Shown: positions 1 to 8,779, counted from the stretch's first letter. The stretch is 64,000 nt of DNA from JAJYSO01 sp964495935 (GCA_964495935.1 CAZBXQ010000005.1:36064-100063), one strand, 5' to 3'. Notes: generated from the sequence alone by a model not told the origin. A program made the numbers and translations.

Positions 1-1854
1 GTAACAATTTATGGATTTGTAATAGTTTTCGAATAGATATCTTAGATTCGAATAGGGATCGCCAATTTGTTTTGTTGAATCATCGAAATTATATCCGTTT
101 CTAAATGTTATATCATGAGCTGCTTCTATTTTCAAGGCAAGATTTTTTTTATCTCTGGTAACCCAATGCTTATACCTACGAATAGCAAAAGCATCATACT
201 TCATTATATATTGGCTATCACTGTAATTTTCATCATTCATCAAACTCTGTTGCCAATTTCCCAACTCATCATCCGTTAAGGGCGGAACATCTTGAATAGC
301 AAATTTCCTAACCTCGATTATTTCCTCTTTTTTATCAAATTTAAAATATAGATCTGACTTCAATTTATTCTCTTTATTTTCATTTTTTGAAACAAAAGAA
401 TATAAGGTTTCAAGGTAATATTCGTTGGATCTCAGTTTTTTTATCTCTAAGACCCTATTATGTCTTTTGCTAGTCCTTGACCAACTGTCGTGGTAAAGAG
501 AATATAATTTTTTATAAGTAGGATTTTTTAAACCCCAATAATTTTCTATCTGATTAGATAACAGGTAAGTGATTCTGCTCCAATCCTTTTCATCTTCGGC
601 TTTTAAAAAGGCCCTGATTTTCTCTATATTCGAAAGTGAGACCAAGTCTTTGAAATCACCAGATTCTTTTATTGCCTTTTGATAAGCTCTACTACTTTCA
701 TCCAAATCTTTTCCCGCAACATCTTTTTCCATTATGGGTTCTACTTGCTCAACCGAGGTAGTTTTATTTTCTTCTTTTGAAGACGATAAATCAAAAAATA
801 ACACACCTATCAATATAAGTATCACTACTATTAAGGATACACCAATGAATCTTCCAATTCCCTTTTCCTTATTTATCTTATTCTCCTCTTCGTAGTTTTT
901 ATATCTCTTATCAATAATATTGATATCAATATCGCTGGAAGGCTCCTTTCCACTATTCTTTGAGTTTCTCGTTTTATCAGTGGGGGCTGTTATGATGGTT
1001 TTATCTCCTGCTAAATTTATAGTCTTGTCTGTAGTTAAGTCAGCCTTCTTTTCGGGGATAAAACTTGCTTGATCGGTAGTAAGGAATCTGTTCAAATCTT
1101 TTAACCGTTCATCGACATTCTTAGCCGTGGCTTCTTGAATTACTTGATCCCATTTAGTAGAAGTCAGAGGCAGAGGTTCTTTGACTATCTTAACTTGGAG
1201 ATCAAAAGTAGATAATGTATTCATATCATAGGGCCTTTTGCCACTAACCATTTCCCAAAGGATAACACCAAGGCTATAAACATCAGAAGCTTGGGTTAGT
1301 CCCTTTAAACTCCTTACTTGCTCCGGGCTCATATACATGGGGGTACCCATAACCATTTTAGTTACAGTTTCTGTATAGTCGCTATTCTGCATGGAATTGT
1401 CTTTAGATATTCCAAAATCGGTAAGCTTTAACCGCCCATCATTATTGAAAATAAAATTAGACGGTTTCAAATCCCTATGTATTAATCCTTTCGAATGGAT
1501 GTATCTAACGGCTTCAACCATTTGAGTGAGATTTGACCCTATCTCATTATCATTCAATTTCCGTTTTAATAATGCATCTTTAAGGGTTTTTCCATCAAGA
1601 TATTCCATTATAAAGAATGCTTTATCTTGATTTACAGATATATCCATTACGGTAACCACGTTGGGATGGTTAATTTGGGCCATTTTTTTAGCTTCCTCTA
1701 TAAATCGGCCTCGAATATTTTCATTGTTTACAAACTCTTTGTTCAGTACCTTTACGGCTACCTTAGTTCCCAAAATCTTGTGCTTCGCAAGATATACGGT
1801 TGCCATCCCACCTTTCCCCAGCTCTTTTATAGCCCTATAATTATGAAAATCCAC
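1..1854 (-). CDS. Membrane Ser/Thr protein kinase, partial at the window edge
   Basis: Eukaryotic-type (Hanks) Ser/Thr kinase. 618 codons are open from a GTG at 1854 to base 1 with no stop, so the C-terminus lies outside the window. Visible motifs: glycine loop GKGGMA near residue 13, VAVK with Lys35, EEAKKM helix near 53-58, HRDLKPSN from about 126, DFG at 146-148, MSPE near 175-178. A Thr-rich linker with three DKT motifs (Thr278, 286, 295) leads to one membrane segment at about 336-356, followed by at least 260 residues presumably outside the membrane. I chose GTG because an in-frame stop lies eight codons upstream and no ATG precedes the glycine loop. It starts 27 bases after the FHA-ABC transporter gene on the same strand, so co-transcription is likely. 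It probably phosphorylates that transporter (inference). Confidence 0.88.
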   Translation of the reverse strand, partial: MDFHNYRAIKELGKGGMATVYLAKHKILGTKVAVKVLNKEFVNNENIRGRFIEEAKKMAQINHPNVVTVMDISVNQDKAFFIMEYLDGKTLKDALLKRKLNDNEIGSNLTQMVEAVRYIHSKGLIHRDLKPSNFIFNNDGRLKLTDFGISKDNSMQNSDYTETVTKMVMGTPMYMSPEQVRSLKGLTQASDVYSLGVILWEMVSGKRPYDMNTLSTFDLQVKIVKEPLPLTSTKWDQVIQEATAKNVDERLKDLNRFLTTDQASFIPEKKADLTTDKTINLAGDKTIITAPTDKTRNSKNSGKEPSSDIDINIIDKRYKNYEEENKINKEKGIGRFIGVSLIVVILILIGVLFFDLSSSKEENKTTSVEQVEPIMEKDVAGKDLDESSRAYQKAIKESGDFKDLVSLSNIEKIRAFLKAEDEKDWSRITYLLSNQIENYWGLKNPTYKKLYSLYHDSWSRTSKRHNRVLEIKKLRSNEYYLETLYSFVSKNENKENKLKSDLYFKFDKKEEIIEVRKFAIQDVPPLTDDELGNWQQSLMNDENYSDSQYIMKYDAFAIRRYKHWVTRDKKNLALKIEAAHDITFRNGYNFDDSTKQIGDPYSNLRYLFENYYKSINCY

Positions 1855-1881
1855 AGTCAGCTTTATTATGGTTTAATATCA

Positions 1882-4182
1882 TTATCGAGTCATTTTTATT
1901 AAGAAGTGATAGGTAATGAATATTAATAGTACTCCTAAACCCATCAGCATAAGAAAGTCCAATAAAAATGTATAGCTTAAATTATTGAAAATATCATCGT
2001 AAATTTCATGGTATTGAGCCTTTAAAAATTCAACTGGACCGATATTTTCTTTCAATTGCGTGTAAGCAAACTCGTCATTTTGTATTTTAATAGGTAAGCC
2101 TTCCTCATTTATTTGAATTCTTCTGATATTATTTCTAATACTTTTTTGGATATGAGCCAATCCCTCAACTCCCCACCTGGAAAAAGTAAAATAGCTTAAA
2201 AACTCTACAACACCACTCTGAATTTTAGTGATCACTCCGGAAAGCATCAATTGAGGGATTAGGATTATAGGGATTAATGATAAAACTTTATCTGAAGTTT
2301 TCATGGCAGCGCTAACTAATAGCCCCATAATAGCCGCGATCAAATTGATTAACCACAGCCATGAAAATACTGCCAAAAAATCTCTTAGGGGGTTTCTTGT
2401 TTCCATATATGCAATGGATATGATGCCGGTAAAGAGTATACTTTGCACCCCTCCCAATAAGAATAAAGATATAAGTTTTGAGGACAAATAACTGCCTATA
2501 TATAGGTTATATAATCGCTCCCTAATAAAAATAACCCTTTCTTTTACAACTTCTCTCGCAGCATTGTTAACTCCAAACCAAATAGAAGATACCACCATCA
2601 TAAATAAGACTCCCATATCAAGGTCGTTAAAAATAAAAACGATTAGAAGTGCAATGACCGGGGCTTGTCCTATTACTAACCCTGTGTTCATCTTGTCATT
2701 CTCCTTAATTTTCAGGTTGCGTTTTGTTAACCAAAAGAATTGCCTAAAACCATTGACCTGAGAGGTTCTCTGTGCATATCTCTTTTTTCTCTCGCCAAGA
2801 ATTTGACCTTGCCTTTCCATTGTCCACTGTTGAGATTGTCCTCCTGTTAATTCATTATAGACTTCAATAGCCGAGTTTACCCCGAAATATTGTAGATAAT
2901 TTTTTGTACTTCCCTTATAGGCTAAATTACCTTTCTCGGTAAGGAAAATTACCTCGTCCATAAATTGCAGGTCTTCCGGCTTATGGGTAACCATAATTAT
3001 AGTAGTACCAGAGTCCACCAAATCTTTTAATATGGACATAAAGCCTTCGATGGATTGTGGATCTAAAGGTGAGGTGGGTTCATCCAAAAGAAGTAATAGA
3101 GGTTCAGAAAGTAATTCTATGGCGATGCAAACTCGCTTTCTCTGCCCTCCACTAATATCTTGATTGAGGTTATTTCTAACAGATTTTATTTTAAGTTTAC
3201 TAAGTAAAAATTCTATCCTGCCTAATATTTTGGATTTGGATAAATGCTCGAGACGCAACATTGCGGCATAATACAAAGATTGATATACTGTTAATTGTGG
3301 ATGTACTATGTCGTCTTGTGGCACATAACCAATGTTACTTTTGAAATAATCGTAGTATTCGTTTAATTCTAAGTCGAATAGGGAAACTCTTCCTGTAGAA
3401 TTAGGAACCATCCCATTCATTATTTTCAATAATGTTGATTTTCCACATCCCGAAGGACCCATTATGGCGGTCAAGGTTTTGGGAAACACCTCTAATGAAA
3501 GTGGTTTTATAACAGTTTTGCGTTCATAATTCTTAGATACTCTTTCTAAACGAACTACCGTTCGATCATCTAATTTCCTGTACTCTCCAAATACGTTCAT
3601 CACGAAGTTTCCGATCAGAAATTCGGAAGTAATATCAAGAGTAACCCTTTGTATTCTTTCTCCTTTATAAAAGGTTCCGTTTGTTGAATTTAGATCTTCA
3701 AGTTTGAAATGCTCTTTATCAACTTGTTTTAACCGAGCATGTTTGCGACTGATACTTGGTTCTTTAATTACAATATCGCAGGACTCATCTCTGCCAATCA
3801 ATAGGGCTTTGTACTTGGAACTAGGCTCTGGATCCGTCTTCTTTGAATCCGGTTTTATGCCTATGAGTAATTTTGATCGGGCATCGGAAAAAAGAATTTC
3901 GTCCCCGTTTCCAAGTAAAACAGATTTCTCCTTATCGATTTTTAGCCCATTAACAAAAGTGCCATTGCTACTTCCCAAATCTTTAAGCTCCAAACCTTTT
4001 TTACTCAACTGGATAGAGGCATGCCTACGCGATATTCCGGGGGATTCAAATATAATTTCATTGCCCTTTTTTCTACCTATATAAAGTTGGTCGCCGGGAA
4101 GGATTTTAACTTCTCTAATCACCTCATCATTCTCAAAAAAAGAAAGTGTAGTGCTATTTTGTAAAACTGTACCAGACATCAA
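1882..4182 (-). CDS. Double-FHA ABC transporter (ATPase fused to ABC-2 permease)
   Basis: 766 residues. Two forkhead-associated domains, which bind phosphothreonine, lie at the N-terminus. The first has GR at 36-37, SRRH at 51-54 and SSNGT at 71-75. The second has GR at 130-131, SRKH at 145-148 and STNGT at 166-170. An ABC ATPase follows: Walker A GPSGCGKST at 242-250, signature SGGQRKR, Walker B LLLLLDEP. The last 260 residues or so are hydrophobic and match an ABC-2 permease, so this is a half transporter of the ABCG type. The order FHA-FHA-ABC-ABC2 next to a membrane Ser/Thr kinase is that of mycobacterial Rv1747 with PknF, where kinase phosphorylation engages the FHA domains. The substrate is unknown here. 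First gene of an apparent operon with the kinase. Confidence 0.92.
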   Translation of the reverse strand: MMSGTVLQNSTTLSFFENDEVIREVKILPGDQLYIGRKKGNEIIFESPGISRRHASIQLSKKGLELKDLGSSNGTFVNGLKIDKEKSVLLGNGDEILFSDARSKLLIGIKPDSKKTDPEPSSKYKALLIGRDESCDIVIKEPSISRKHARLKQVDKEHFKLEDLNSTNGTFYKGERIQRVTLDITSEFLIGNFVMNVFGEYRKLDDRTVVRLERVSKNYERKTVIKPLSLEVFPKTLTAIMGPSGCGKSTLLKIMNGMVPNSTGRVSLFDLELNEYYDYFKSNIGYVPQDDIVHPQLTVYQSLYYAAMLRLEHLSKSKILGRIEFLLSKLKIKSVRNNLNQDISGGQRKRVCIAIELLSEPLLLLLDEPTSPLDPQSIEGFMSILKDLVDSGTTIIMVTHKPEDLQFMDEVIFLTEKGNLAYKGSTKNYLQYFGVNSAIEVYNELTGGQSQQWTMERQGQILGERKKRYAQRTSQVNGFRQFFWLTKRNLKIKENDKMNTGLVIGQAPVIALLIVFIFNDLDMGVLFMMVVSSIWFGVNNAAREVVKERVIFIRERLYNLYIGSYLSSKLISLFLLGGVQSILFTGIISIAYMETRNPLRDFLAVFSWLWLINLIAAIMGLLVSAAMKTSDKVLSLIPIILIPQLMLSGVITKIQSGVVEFLSYFTFSRWGVEGLAHIQKSIRNNIRRIQINEEGLPIKIQNDEFAYTQLKENIGPVEFLKAQYHEIYDDIFNNLSYTFLLDFLMLMGLGVLLIFITYHFLIKMTR

Positions 4183-4543
4183 ATTGGTTATTTTACCTCC
4201 TGTATATTGACAACATACGTACCTCGTCAGAAGTATTTTTACCTTAAAAAGGATTCAAAACAGAGTGTTATTTAACGAGTTTTATGAAACGACTGTTAAT
4301 ATACATAAAAATAAAGGATTATATCAATCCTTTTTGAAAACTGAAATACAGTAATCTTTGGAGAATTATGACGAGAGGCCTAATGTTTAAAAATGGAATT
4401 ACAGTAAATGTATTATCGCCTAGAATTATTAGTAACAGCTATCCAATTCATTAAGAGAGGCCAGAACAAATCCTCAAACCTTCATCAAAGCAAAGATCTT
4501 ATGGGAAGCCTATTTGTAGTCCTTATCTTAATGAGACAATACA
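4183..4543. other. Intergenic stretch with a terminator-like hairpin
   Basis: 361 bases without a convincing gene. The one clear structure is a perfect 8-bp inverted repeat with a 5-base loop, AAAGGATT/AATCCTTT at 4313-4333, T-rich on both strands beyond the stem. It could end transcripts reading leftward from the gene at 4544-5059. A 62-codon plus-strand frame here has no recognisable features. Confidence 0.6.
4313..4335 (-). terminator. Hairpin, probable terminator
   Basis: Perfect 8-bp stem AAAGGATT/AATCCTTT, loop ATATC. Read on the minus strand it is followed by TATTTTTATG, and on the plus strand by TT. It lies about 200 bases beyond the stop of the minus-strand gene at 4544. Confidence 0.5.
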
Positions 4544-5059
4544 TCAGCAGTTTACAATTGCCTCTTTATCAATTGCAATTCCCCTTTTCTCCATAAAATT
4601 TAATAAATCATTTAGATTTGTTACATCGAGGTAATCCAAAAAGAAGCGTTCAAGATTAATTCCGTCACTATCAGAATAGGTTTCGAAATCCGGTTTTTCA
4701 TTGGTAAAGTCTTCAATACAATACTTAAATTTATGTACAACATTATCCTCATAAATTTTCACGCCTGAAACCGTAATATTGTCCAATTTATATTTCTTTT
4801 TCCCTTTACATTCAACTTCTTGAAAACCGAGTTTATGTAAGTGCTTGGGCTCGGTTAGAATTATACTAATATCTTGAAAACCACAATAGATACTTTCTTT
4901 ATAGCGAAGCAAATACAAGCTGAGCCCTTCAGCCGTCTTAAAGGTTTTAAAAGTTTCTATTCGGCCGAAACCCTTATCTCTAAGAACATTTGAATCTGTA
5001 GATAAATTACCTTTATATTTTACATAGTCCCCTTTTTCGTAGTAATGCTCTCTCGTCAT
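4544..5059 (-). CDS. Hypothetical protein, 171 aa
   Basis: I do not recognise this protein. It is 171 residues, soluble by appearance, with no signal peptide or membrane segment. The N-terminus (KGDYVKYKG, then GFGRIETFKTF) alternates charged and hydrophobic residues as in a small beta-barrel. The C-terminal third is acidic and probably helical (LERFFLDYLDVTNLNDLLNFME). It stands alone between the FHA-ABC operon and an unrelated AT-rich gene on the other strand. The frame is long and free of stops and its amino-acid composition is protein-like, so it is likely real, but nothing in the sequence gives a function. Confidence 0.6.
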   Translation of the reverse strand: MTREHYYEKGDYVKYKGNLSTDSNVLRDKGFGRIETFKTFKTAEGLSLYLLRYKESIYCGFQDISIILTEPKHLHKLGFQEVECKGKKKYKLDNITVSGVKIYEDNVVHKFKYCIEDFTNEKPDFETYSDSDGINLERFFLDYLDVTNLNDLLNFMEKRGIAIDKEAIVNC

Positions 5060-5158
5060 AATTGAATCATATATTTATGAAAACTAATTGATTACCCAAA
5101 TATTTTGCAATTTATCAAATAAAAACGATAAGCTATAATTAAAGATATTTTAACATTT

Positions 5159-5189
5159 TTGGATTATTAATTTATTTAACATAAATTTG
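5159..5189 (+). promoter_or_regulatory. Bacteroidota-type promoter
   Basis: TTG at 5159-5161, then 20 bases, then TAAATTTG at 5182-5189, matching the TTG-N19~22-TAnnTTTG pattern. Transcription should start near 5196, giving a leader of about 20 bases before the ATG at 5218. Confidence 0.6.
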
Positions 5190-5217
5190 CATTATAATAA
5201 TTATAAACAAAAAAATT

Positions 5218-5646
5218 ATGAATAAAACAATAAATAAGTTAAGAGTAGAAGTTTTTCAATTCTTAAATAAGAATTTTAACAAAAATGTTTCGTTTAAGGA
5301 CTTGGTTCGCGCATTAGAATTGGACTATTTTACTATTAAATTAGACAATGGGGATAAAATGACTTTGAAGTCCTATACACATGAGCCAATTCCTGTTTAT
5401 TATCAGAATCTAATTGATGCATTAAAGTATTTGTGCAGTAATGATTTAATCGAAATTGATAACAAAAATGGTTTTTTTAAGATAAGTAAGAGAGGAGTTT
5501 TAATATCTGAATATGGACAAATAGGAATATACTTATACACTTTTAATAATTTTGTTTCCCCTATTTCTTCGGTCATAAAATTGATATACTATTTATTATT
5601 CATATTGTATTTAATTCTTGAGCTTTTCATTTTATTTATGTTTTAA
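5218..5646 (+). CDS. Hypothetical protein with a C-terminal membrane segment
   Basis: 142 residues, not recognised. The first 110 residues alternate short helices and strands: a helical start, FKDLVRALELDYFTI, then LIDALKYLCSNDLIEIDNKNGFFKISKRGV, which could be a winged-helix fold. The last 22 residues (LIYYLLFILYLILELFILF) are a single hydrophobic segment, so the protein may be tail-anchored with its soluble part in the cytoplasm. Base composition is clearly more AT-rich than the housekeeping genes further right, suggesting acquisition by transfer. It has its own promoter and no partner gene. Function unknown. Confidence 0.6.
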   Translation: MNKTINKLRVEVFQFLNKNFNKNVSFKDLVRALELDYFTIKLDNGDKMTLKSYTHEPIPVYYQNLIDALKYLCSNDLIEIDNKNGFFKISKRGVLISEYGQIGIYLYTFNNFVSPISSVIKLIYYLLFILYLILELFILFMF

Positions 5647-5845
5647 AGGTTAATTGTTGAATATGTTATGATTATTCATGGGCTTTATTTCCTCTTAAGC
5701 CACCGACAGCGCAATAATTTGTTTTTCGCCGGGGCAGGTTCCAAAAGTTTTTGAGGTACGATAAAAAGTTTTGGGTTCTGTTTATAATACCCCAAGAAAC
5801 TCAAATTATTGGAGCCTATATTTGCGGTAGAGGAGAATAAAAGAG

Positions 5846-6847
5846 TTATCGTCCAAAATCGAATCCTCGATTCCGGTTCCTTTCATGCTGTCGAAGCTTT
5901 TGTTCTCTTTCCTTTTTGTATTGTTGGTTTTTAGATTGTAGTGTTTCTCTCTCCTTGTAGTACACCTTAAACCGGCCACCCTCTTCTAACCCCATAAAGT
6001 AGGTACGGGCTCTTCTGGATTTTTTATCGTTTTCGGGAGCTGTAATATTTTCTGATAGAACTTCCTTTCCGCGATAGAGGTCATTGACCTGGTCATCTGT
6101 AAAACCAATGCTATGCAGGGTTTGAATAATTTCTTGTTGCCGGGCTTCCAATTGCCTGTTGTACTCGATTTTCTCACGGACCAAGCGTTCGATCTCTTCG
6201 GGAGTTGCCTTTTTATATTCTTTTTTGTATTCAAACTTGTCTTCTAATCTTCGCTGGTAAAGGAACATCCGGTCAAAAGCTTGCTCAGTCCCATTATAAA
6301 AACCGACCCTTGAAAAACCGCCTTTTACTGGCCCCTTTTTCGTGTTTTTATGATTGGTCTGCGGCGATATTTTTCTTCTGCCATCAGCTGTTTTACGGGA
6401 GACGATGACATGTACATGGACATTGCCGCTTTCCTCTTCCTGTCGGTGATGATGAACCTTGGCATAATACATAATGTCCTTGGCGTGTAATCCTTTATTA
6501 AAAGATGCCGCATATTGCTCCATAAAACCTTGACGTATGAACTCTTTGAGCTTCTTCGACTGTTCTTGCGGAGTATTTCCTAAATGACGAAGCTCATCGG
6601 CTGATGGGCTTAAGGTCAGCAAATAGAACTTGGCATCTTTTTTACAAAGCTTGCGCTTGTTGTTATCCAATTTATCAATTACCGTAGTGGGGTTGACTTG
6701 ATTTTCCCGATGAGAAAAGAAAGGTTCCATAGGTTTCCCGTTTTTTATATTCTCCCAATCTTCATGTTCCAGGTAACGAACAAGCCCTCCTGAACTACCC
6801 TGGTTGGCCGTTCTCCCGGAACCACCGCCTTGTATCTTGGCATGCAT
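5846..6847 (-). CDS. Relaxase/mobilization protein (MobB-like, DUF5712 type)
   Basis: 333 residues. Nicks one strand at oriT and leads the strand into the recipient. The N-terminus starts HAKIQGGGSGRTANQGSS, followed by GGLVRYLEHED, as in Bacteroidota MobB/DUF5712 relaxases. The metal-binding HUH motif appears as VHVHV with His144 and His146, followed by IVSRK. A Tyr-containing segment (MYYAKVHHHRQ) precedes it. The C-terminal third is highly charged and probably coiled-coil. Stop and start codons leave 4 bases between it and the BfmA/BtgA-like gene upstream, so they are co-transcribed. The frame is intact, and the protein looks functional, although the element lacks an integrase. Confidence 0.85.
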   Translation of the reverse strand: MHAKIQGGGSGRTANQGSSGGLVRYLEHEDWENIKNGKPMEPFFSHRENQVNPTTVIDKLDNNKRKLCKKDAKFYLLTLSPSADELRHLGNTPQEQSKKLKEFIRQGFMEQYAASFNKGLHAKDIMYYAKVHHHRQEEESGNVHVHVIVSRKTADGRRKISPQTNHKNTKKGPVKGGFSRVGFYNGTEQAFDRMFLYQRRLEDKFEYKKEYKKATPEEIERLVREKIEYNRQLEARQQEIIQTLHSIGFTDDQVNDLYRGKEVLSENITAPENDKKSRRARTYFMGLEEGGRFKVYYKERETLQSKNQQYKKEREQKLRQHERNRNRGFDFGR

Positions 6848-6851
6848 AACT

Positions 6852-7361
6852 TTATTTTTTAAAATAAATCCCCCTTTTGCTTTTGACTTGCTCGATGTCC
6901 GTTTTTAAATCTTCAAAAAGATTGATTAGTCGTTTTTCGTGGCTACCCAACTGTTTTTTAAAATTCTTTTGAATAATGTCGATAGCCTTATTGTGGTATT
7001 GGAGGTTTTGTTCCGAAGTTAAGAGCGGTTTCAAATCCTGTTTTTTAGCGACATTTTCAATGTGATTTTTGAGTCTTTCCTCGGTCTTAATAATAGCTTC
7101 CATGGCCGGCCGGATGAATTCTTTTTCTTGCGTTTTAACAAACCCAATATTATAGTCGATCCGTTTTTTTATTCGGGCTAACTCCGTTTTCGGAGCATTA
7201 TCCGTTTTGGGGTTGATGCCATTATTTTCCAGAAAATTCAGGGTGATAGATATAAAGTCCTTCTTAAGGATTTTATAGGTCTCACAATACTCGGTTAGCC
7301 GCTCGTTATCTGCTATTGACACGGCAATGGTAGTCGTTCGTTTTTGCTTTTTATTTTTCAT
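6852..7361 (-). CDS. BfmA/BtgA-like mobilization accessory protein
   Basis: 169 residues. The N-terminus (KKQKRTTTIAVSIADNERL) resembles a ribbon-helix-helix DNA-binding domain, and the rest is a long charged helical region. In Bacteroidota mobilizable elements, proteins of this type (BfmA/BtgA) lie directly upstream of the relaxase and help it find oriT. The 4-base spacing to the relaxase gene and the hairpin-rich candidate oriT directly upstream support that role. Assignment rests on position, size and the N-terminal pattern, and is less certain than that of the relaxase. Confidence 0.7.
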   Translation of the reverse strand: MKNKKQKRTTTIAVSIADNERLTEYCETYKILKKDFISITLNFLENNGINPKTDNAPKTELARIKKRIDYNIGFVKTQEKEFIRPAMEAIIKTEERLKNHIENVAKKQDLKPLLTSEQNLQYHNKAIDIIQKNFKKQLGSHEKRLINLFEDLKTDIEQVKSKRGIYFKK

Positions 7362-7489
7362 GGTTCCCCTCTTTAAATATAGTAAGTTGATTCGTTAGTT
7401 TGTTTACAGTCAGCGTGTTATATGATATTCATAAATTTCGGATATAGTCAAAATATATTTTACAGGATTTTTAAATTTATTAAACGGTT

Positions 7490-7600
7490 GATAATCAGAT
7501 AATAGCCCCGCAGGGCAAGACTGAACGACGGCTCTGCCTCGTTCCGTCTTGCTCCTGACGGACATCTTATCACTTCGTGATTCCCGGAGCCTTAAAGCGA
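7490..7600. other. Candidate origin of transfer (oriT)
   Basis: The 321 bases between the mobilization genes and the Toprim gene hold no convincing gene. They contain a 14-bp inverted repeat with one mismatch (GCAAGACTGAACGA at 7515-7528 and TCGTTCCGTCTTGC at 7539-7552, loop of 10) and a smaller one (ATCAC/GTGAT, 7569-7581). The stretch is GC-richer than its flanks. A hairpin directly upstream of mob genes is the usual place and form of an oriT. The nick site is not identified. Confidence 0.5.
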
Positions 7601-7682
7601 CCGGGGTTTGTACTTTATAATCTTCTAAAATGATCATCCGTTCCTTGCCGTTGAAAGGATAGAAAAGTCATTTTCTAATCCT

Positions 7683-8576
7683 TTATTTCTTATTCAATCC
7701 GATCAAAAAATCGTTGAAATCTTTGTATCCGGTATAATGATATCGAGCATCCAGAATTTTGTCCCCAAAGACGTTCAAGAGCATTTTCGTAGCTGCTTCT
7801 CCTGCATCATCGTTATCCAGACAAGTGGTGATGGAAGTGTATGCATGGAGGTCTCCCTGTTGATCTTTAAGCAACCCATTGATTAGGGATAACGAGTTAA
7901 GGATCATAAAATCATAGGCCTCTTCCCGACTCGGGTAGAGGGTAAGAAACGCGATAAAATCAGCCCATCCTTCAAATATCATTAAGGCTTCCTTTTTATG
8001 GCGGATCGTGGTTATAGCTTTCTTGCCAAAACAACGCTTATCCCGGCTGTTCCGCAGTTCAAATCCACCCAGATCGTTTTTGAATCCGATGGAGAAATAC
8101 TCATTCTCATTATTGGCATACCGATAATGAATTTCCCGACAATATTTTTGTGCCATCCGCAAACTGAGTTTTCGTTTTTGCTTGATGTAACTGACCAAGG
8201 CAGGATGACGAATATTCCCTTCAGAAGTAATTTTATAGGTCTTATAAACTCTTCTTCTTTTTGCAGTAAATCTCCTTTTTACAGAAGACGGCTGGTGAAA
8301 AGAAAAACAATTAAGTTTTTCTTCCATTAGCTGGAGTGCCTCTTTAAAATCTACCTTATAGTAAGTCATCACAAAGTCGATCACGTTGCCGCCTTCTCCG
8401 ATTCCGAAATCGTAATAAATGTTCCGGTTTTTATCGACTTTAAAGGAAGGGGTCTTCTCTTTCCTAAACGGACTTAAATACCAGGCTTCAAAACTATTTT
8501 CTTTGGCCACCGGAACGCCTAATTGATTTAAAATACCGACGATGCTAACATATTCTTTGGCTTGTTTGGAATTCAT
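7683..8576 (-). CDS. Toprim-domain primase-like protein with degenerate CHC2 finger
   Basis: 297 residues. The N-terminal 85 residues match the CHC2 zinc-finger domain of DnaG-type primases in frame and pattern (SPFRKEKTPSFKVD, then GEGGNVIDF), but the usual Cys/His zinc ligands are replaced by other residues. The C-terminal half holds a Toprim domain: IFEGWADFIAFL carries the conserved Glu, and ITTCLDNDDAGEAA the Asp-x-Asp. It probably makes primers or assists replication of the excised element together with the helicase encoded upstream at 8825-10066. Loss of the zinc ligands is common among mobile-element relatives as far as I know, but whether it remains a primase cannot be told from sequence. 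Confidence 0.8.
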   Translation of the reverse strand: MNSKQAKEYVSIVGILNQLGVPVAKENSFEAWYLSPFRKEKTPSFKVDKNRNIYYDFGIGEGGNVIDFVMTYYKVDFKEALQLMEEKLNCFSFHQPSSVKRRFTAKRRRVYKTYKITSEGNIRHPALVSYIKQKRKLSLRMAQKYCREIHYRYANNENEYFSIGFKNDLGGFELRNSRDKRCFGKKAITTIRHKKEALMIFEGWADFIAFLTLYPSREEAYDFMILNSLSLINGLLKDQQGDLHAYTSITTCLDNDDAGEAATKMLLNVFGDKILDARYHYTGYKDFNDFLIGLNKK

Positions 8577-8625
8577 AATTTCTTGGTTTTAAAAGTTGGT
8601 TTTTGCACGGTTGTGGGGTGTGAAA

Positions 8626-8779
8626 TTTTGTTGATTTGTTGACAAATTGTCGTTACGCCTTTACTGGTATGGCTTCCCAGCTTCAACAAAAATTCAACGT
8701 TTCAACAAACTCAAATTTGGTTGCGCAACGTTTGGTCAACGAAAACAGGCGAAATCGGCCTGTTCCAAAAACGTTGACC
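8626..8779. repeat. Repeat-dense region, candidate replication origin of the element
   Basis: Within 248 noncoding bases between the two replication genes: TTTTGTTGA (8626-8634) and TTTGTTGA (8635-8642) in tandem; the same motif inverted as TTCAACAAA (8682-8690) and TTTCAACAAA (8700-8709); CAACGTTT twice (8695-8702, 8726-8733); palindrome GTTGCGCAAC (8720-8729); and a nested hairpin GGTCAACG (8734-8741) / CGTTGACC (8772-8779) enclosing AACAGGC/GCCTGTT. Iterons plus a strong hairpin next to primase and helicase genes suggest an origin (inference). Confidence 0.5.

Noticed and set aside
1627..1902. 91-codon plus-strand frame over the start of the kinase gene
   Set aside because: It is antisense to well-conserved kinase motifs and has no coding features of its own.
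7410..7637. 75-codon minus-strand frame upstream of the mobilization genes
   Set aside because: It runs through the hairpins of the candidate oriT, its composition is unlike a protein (many Ser and Arg), and it matches no family I know.
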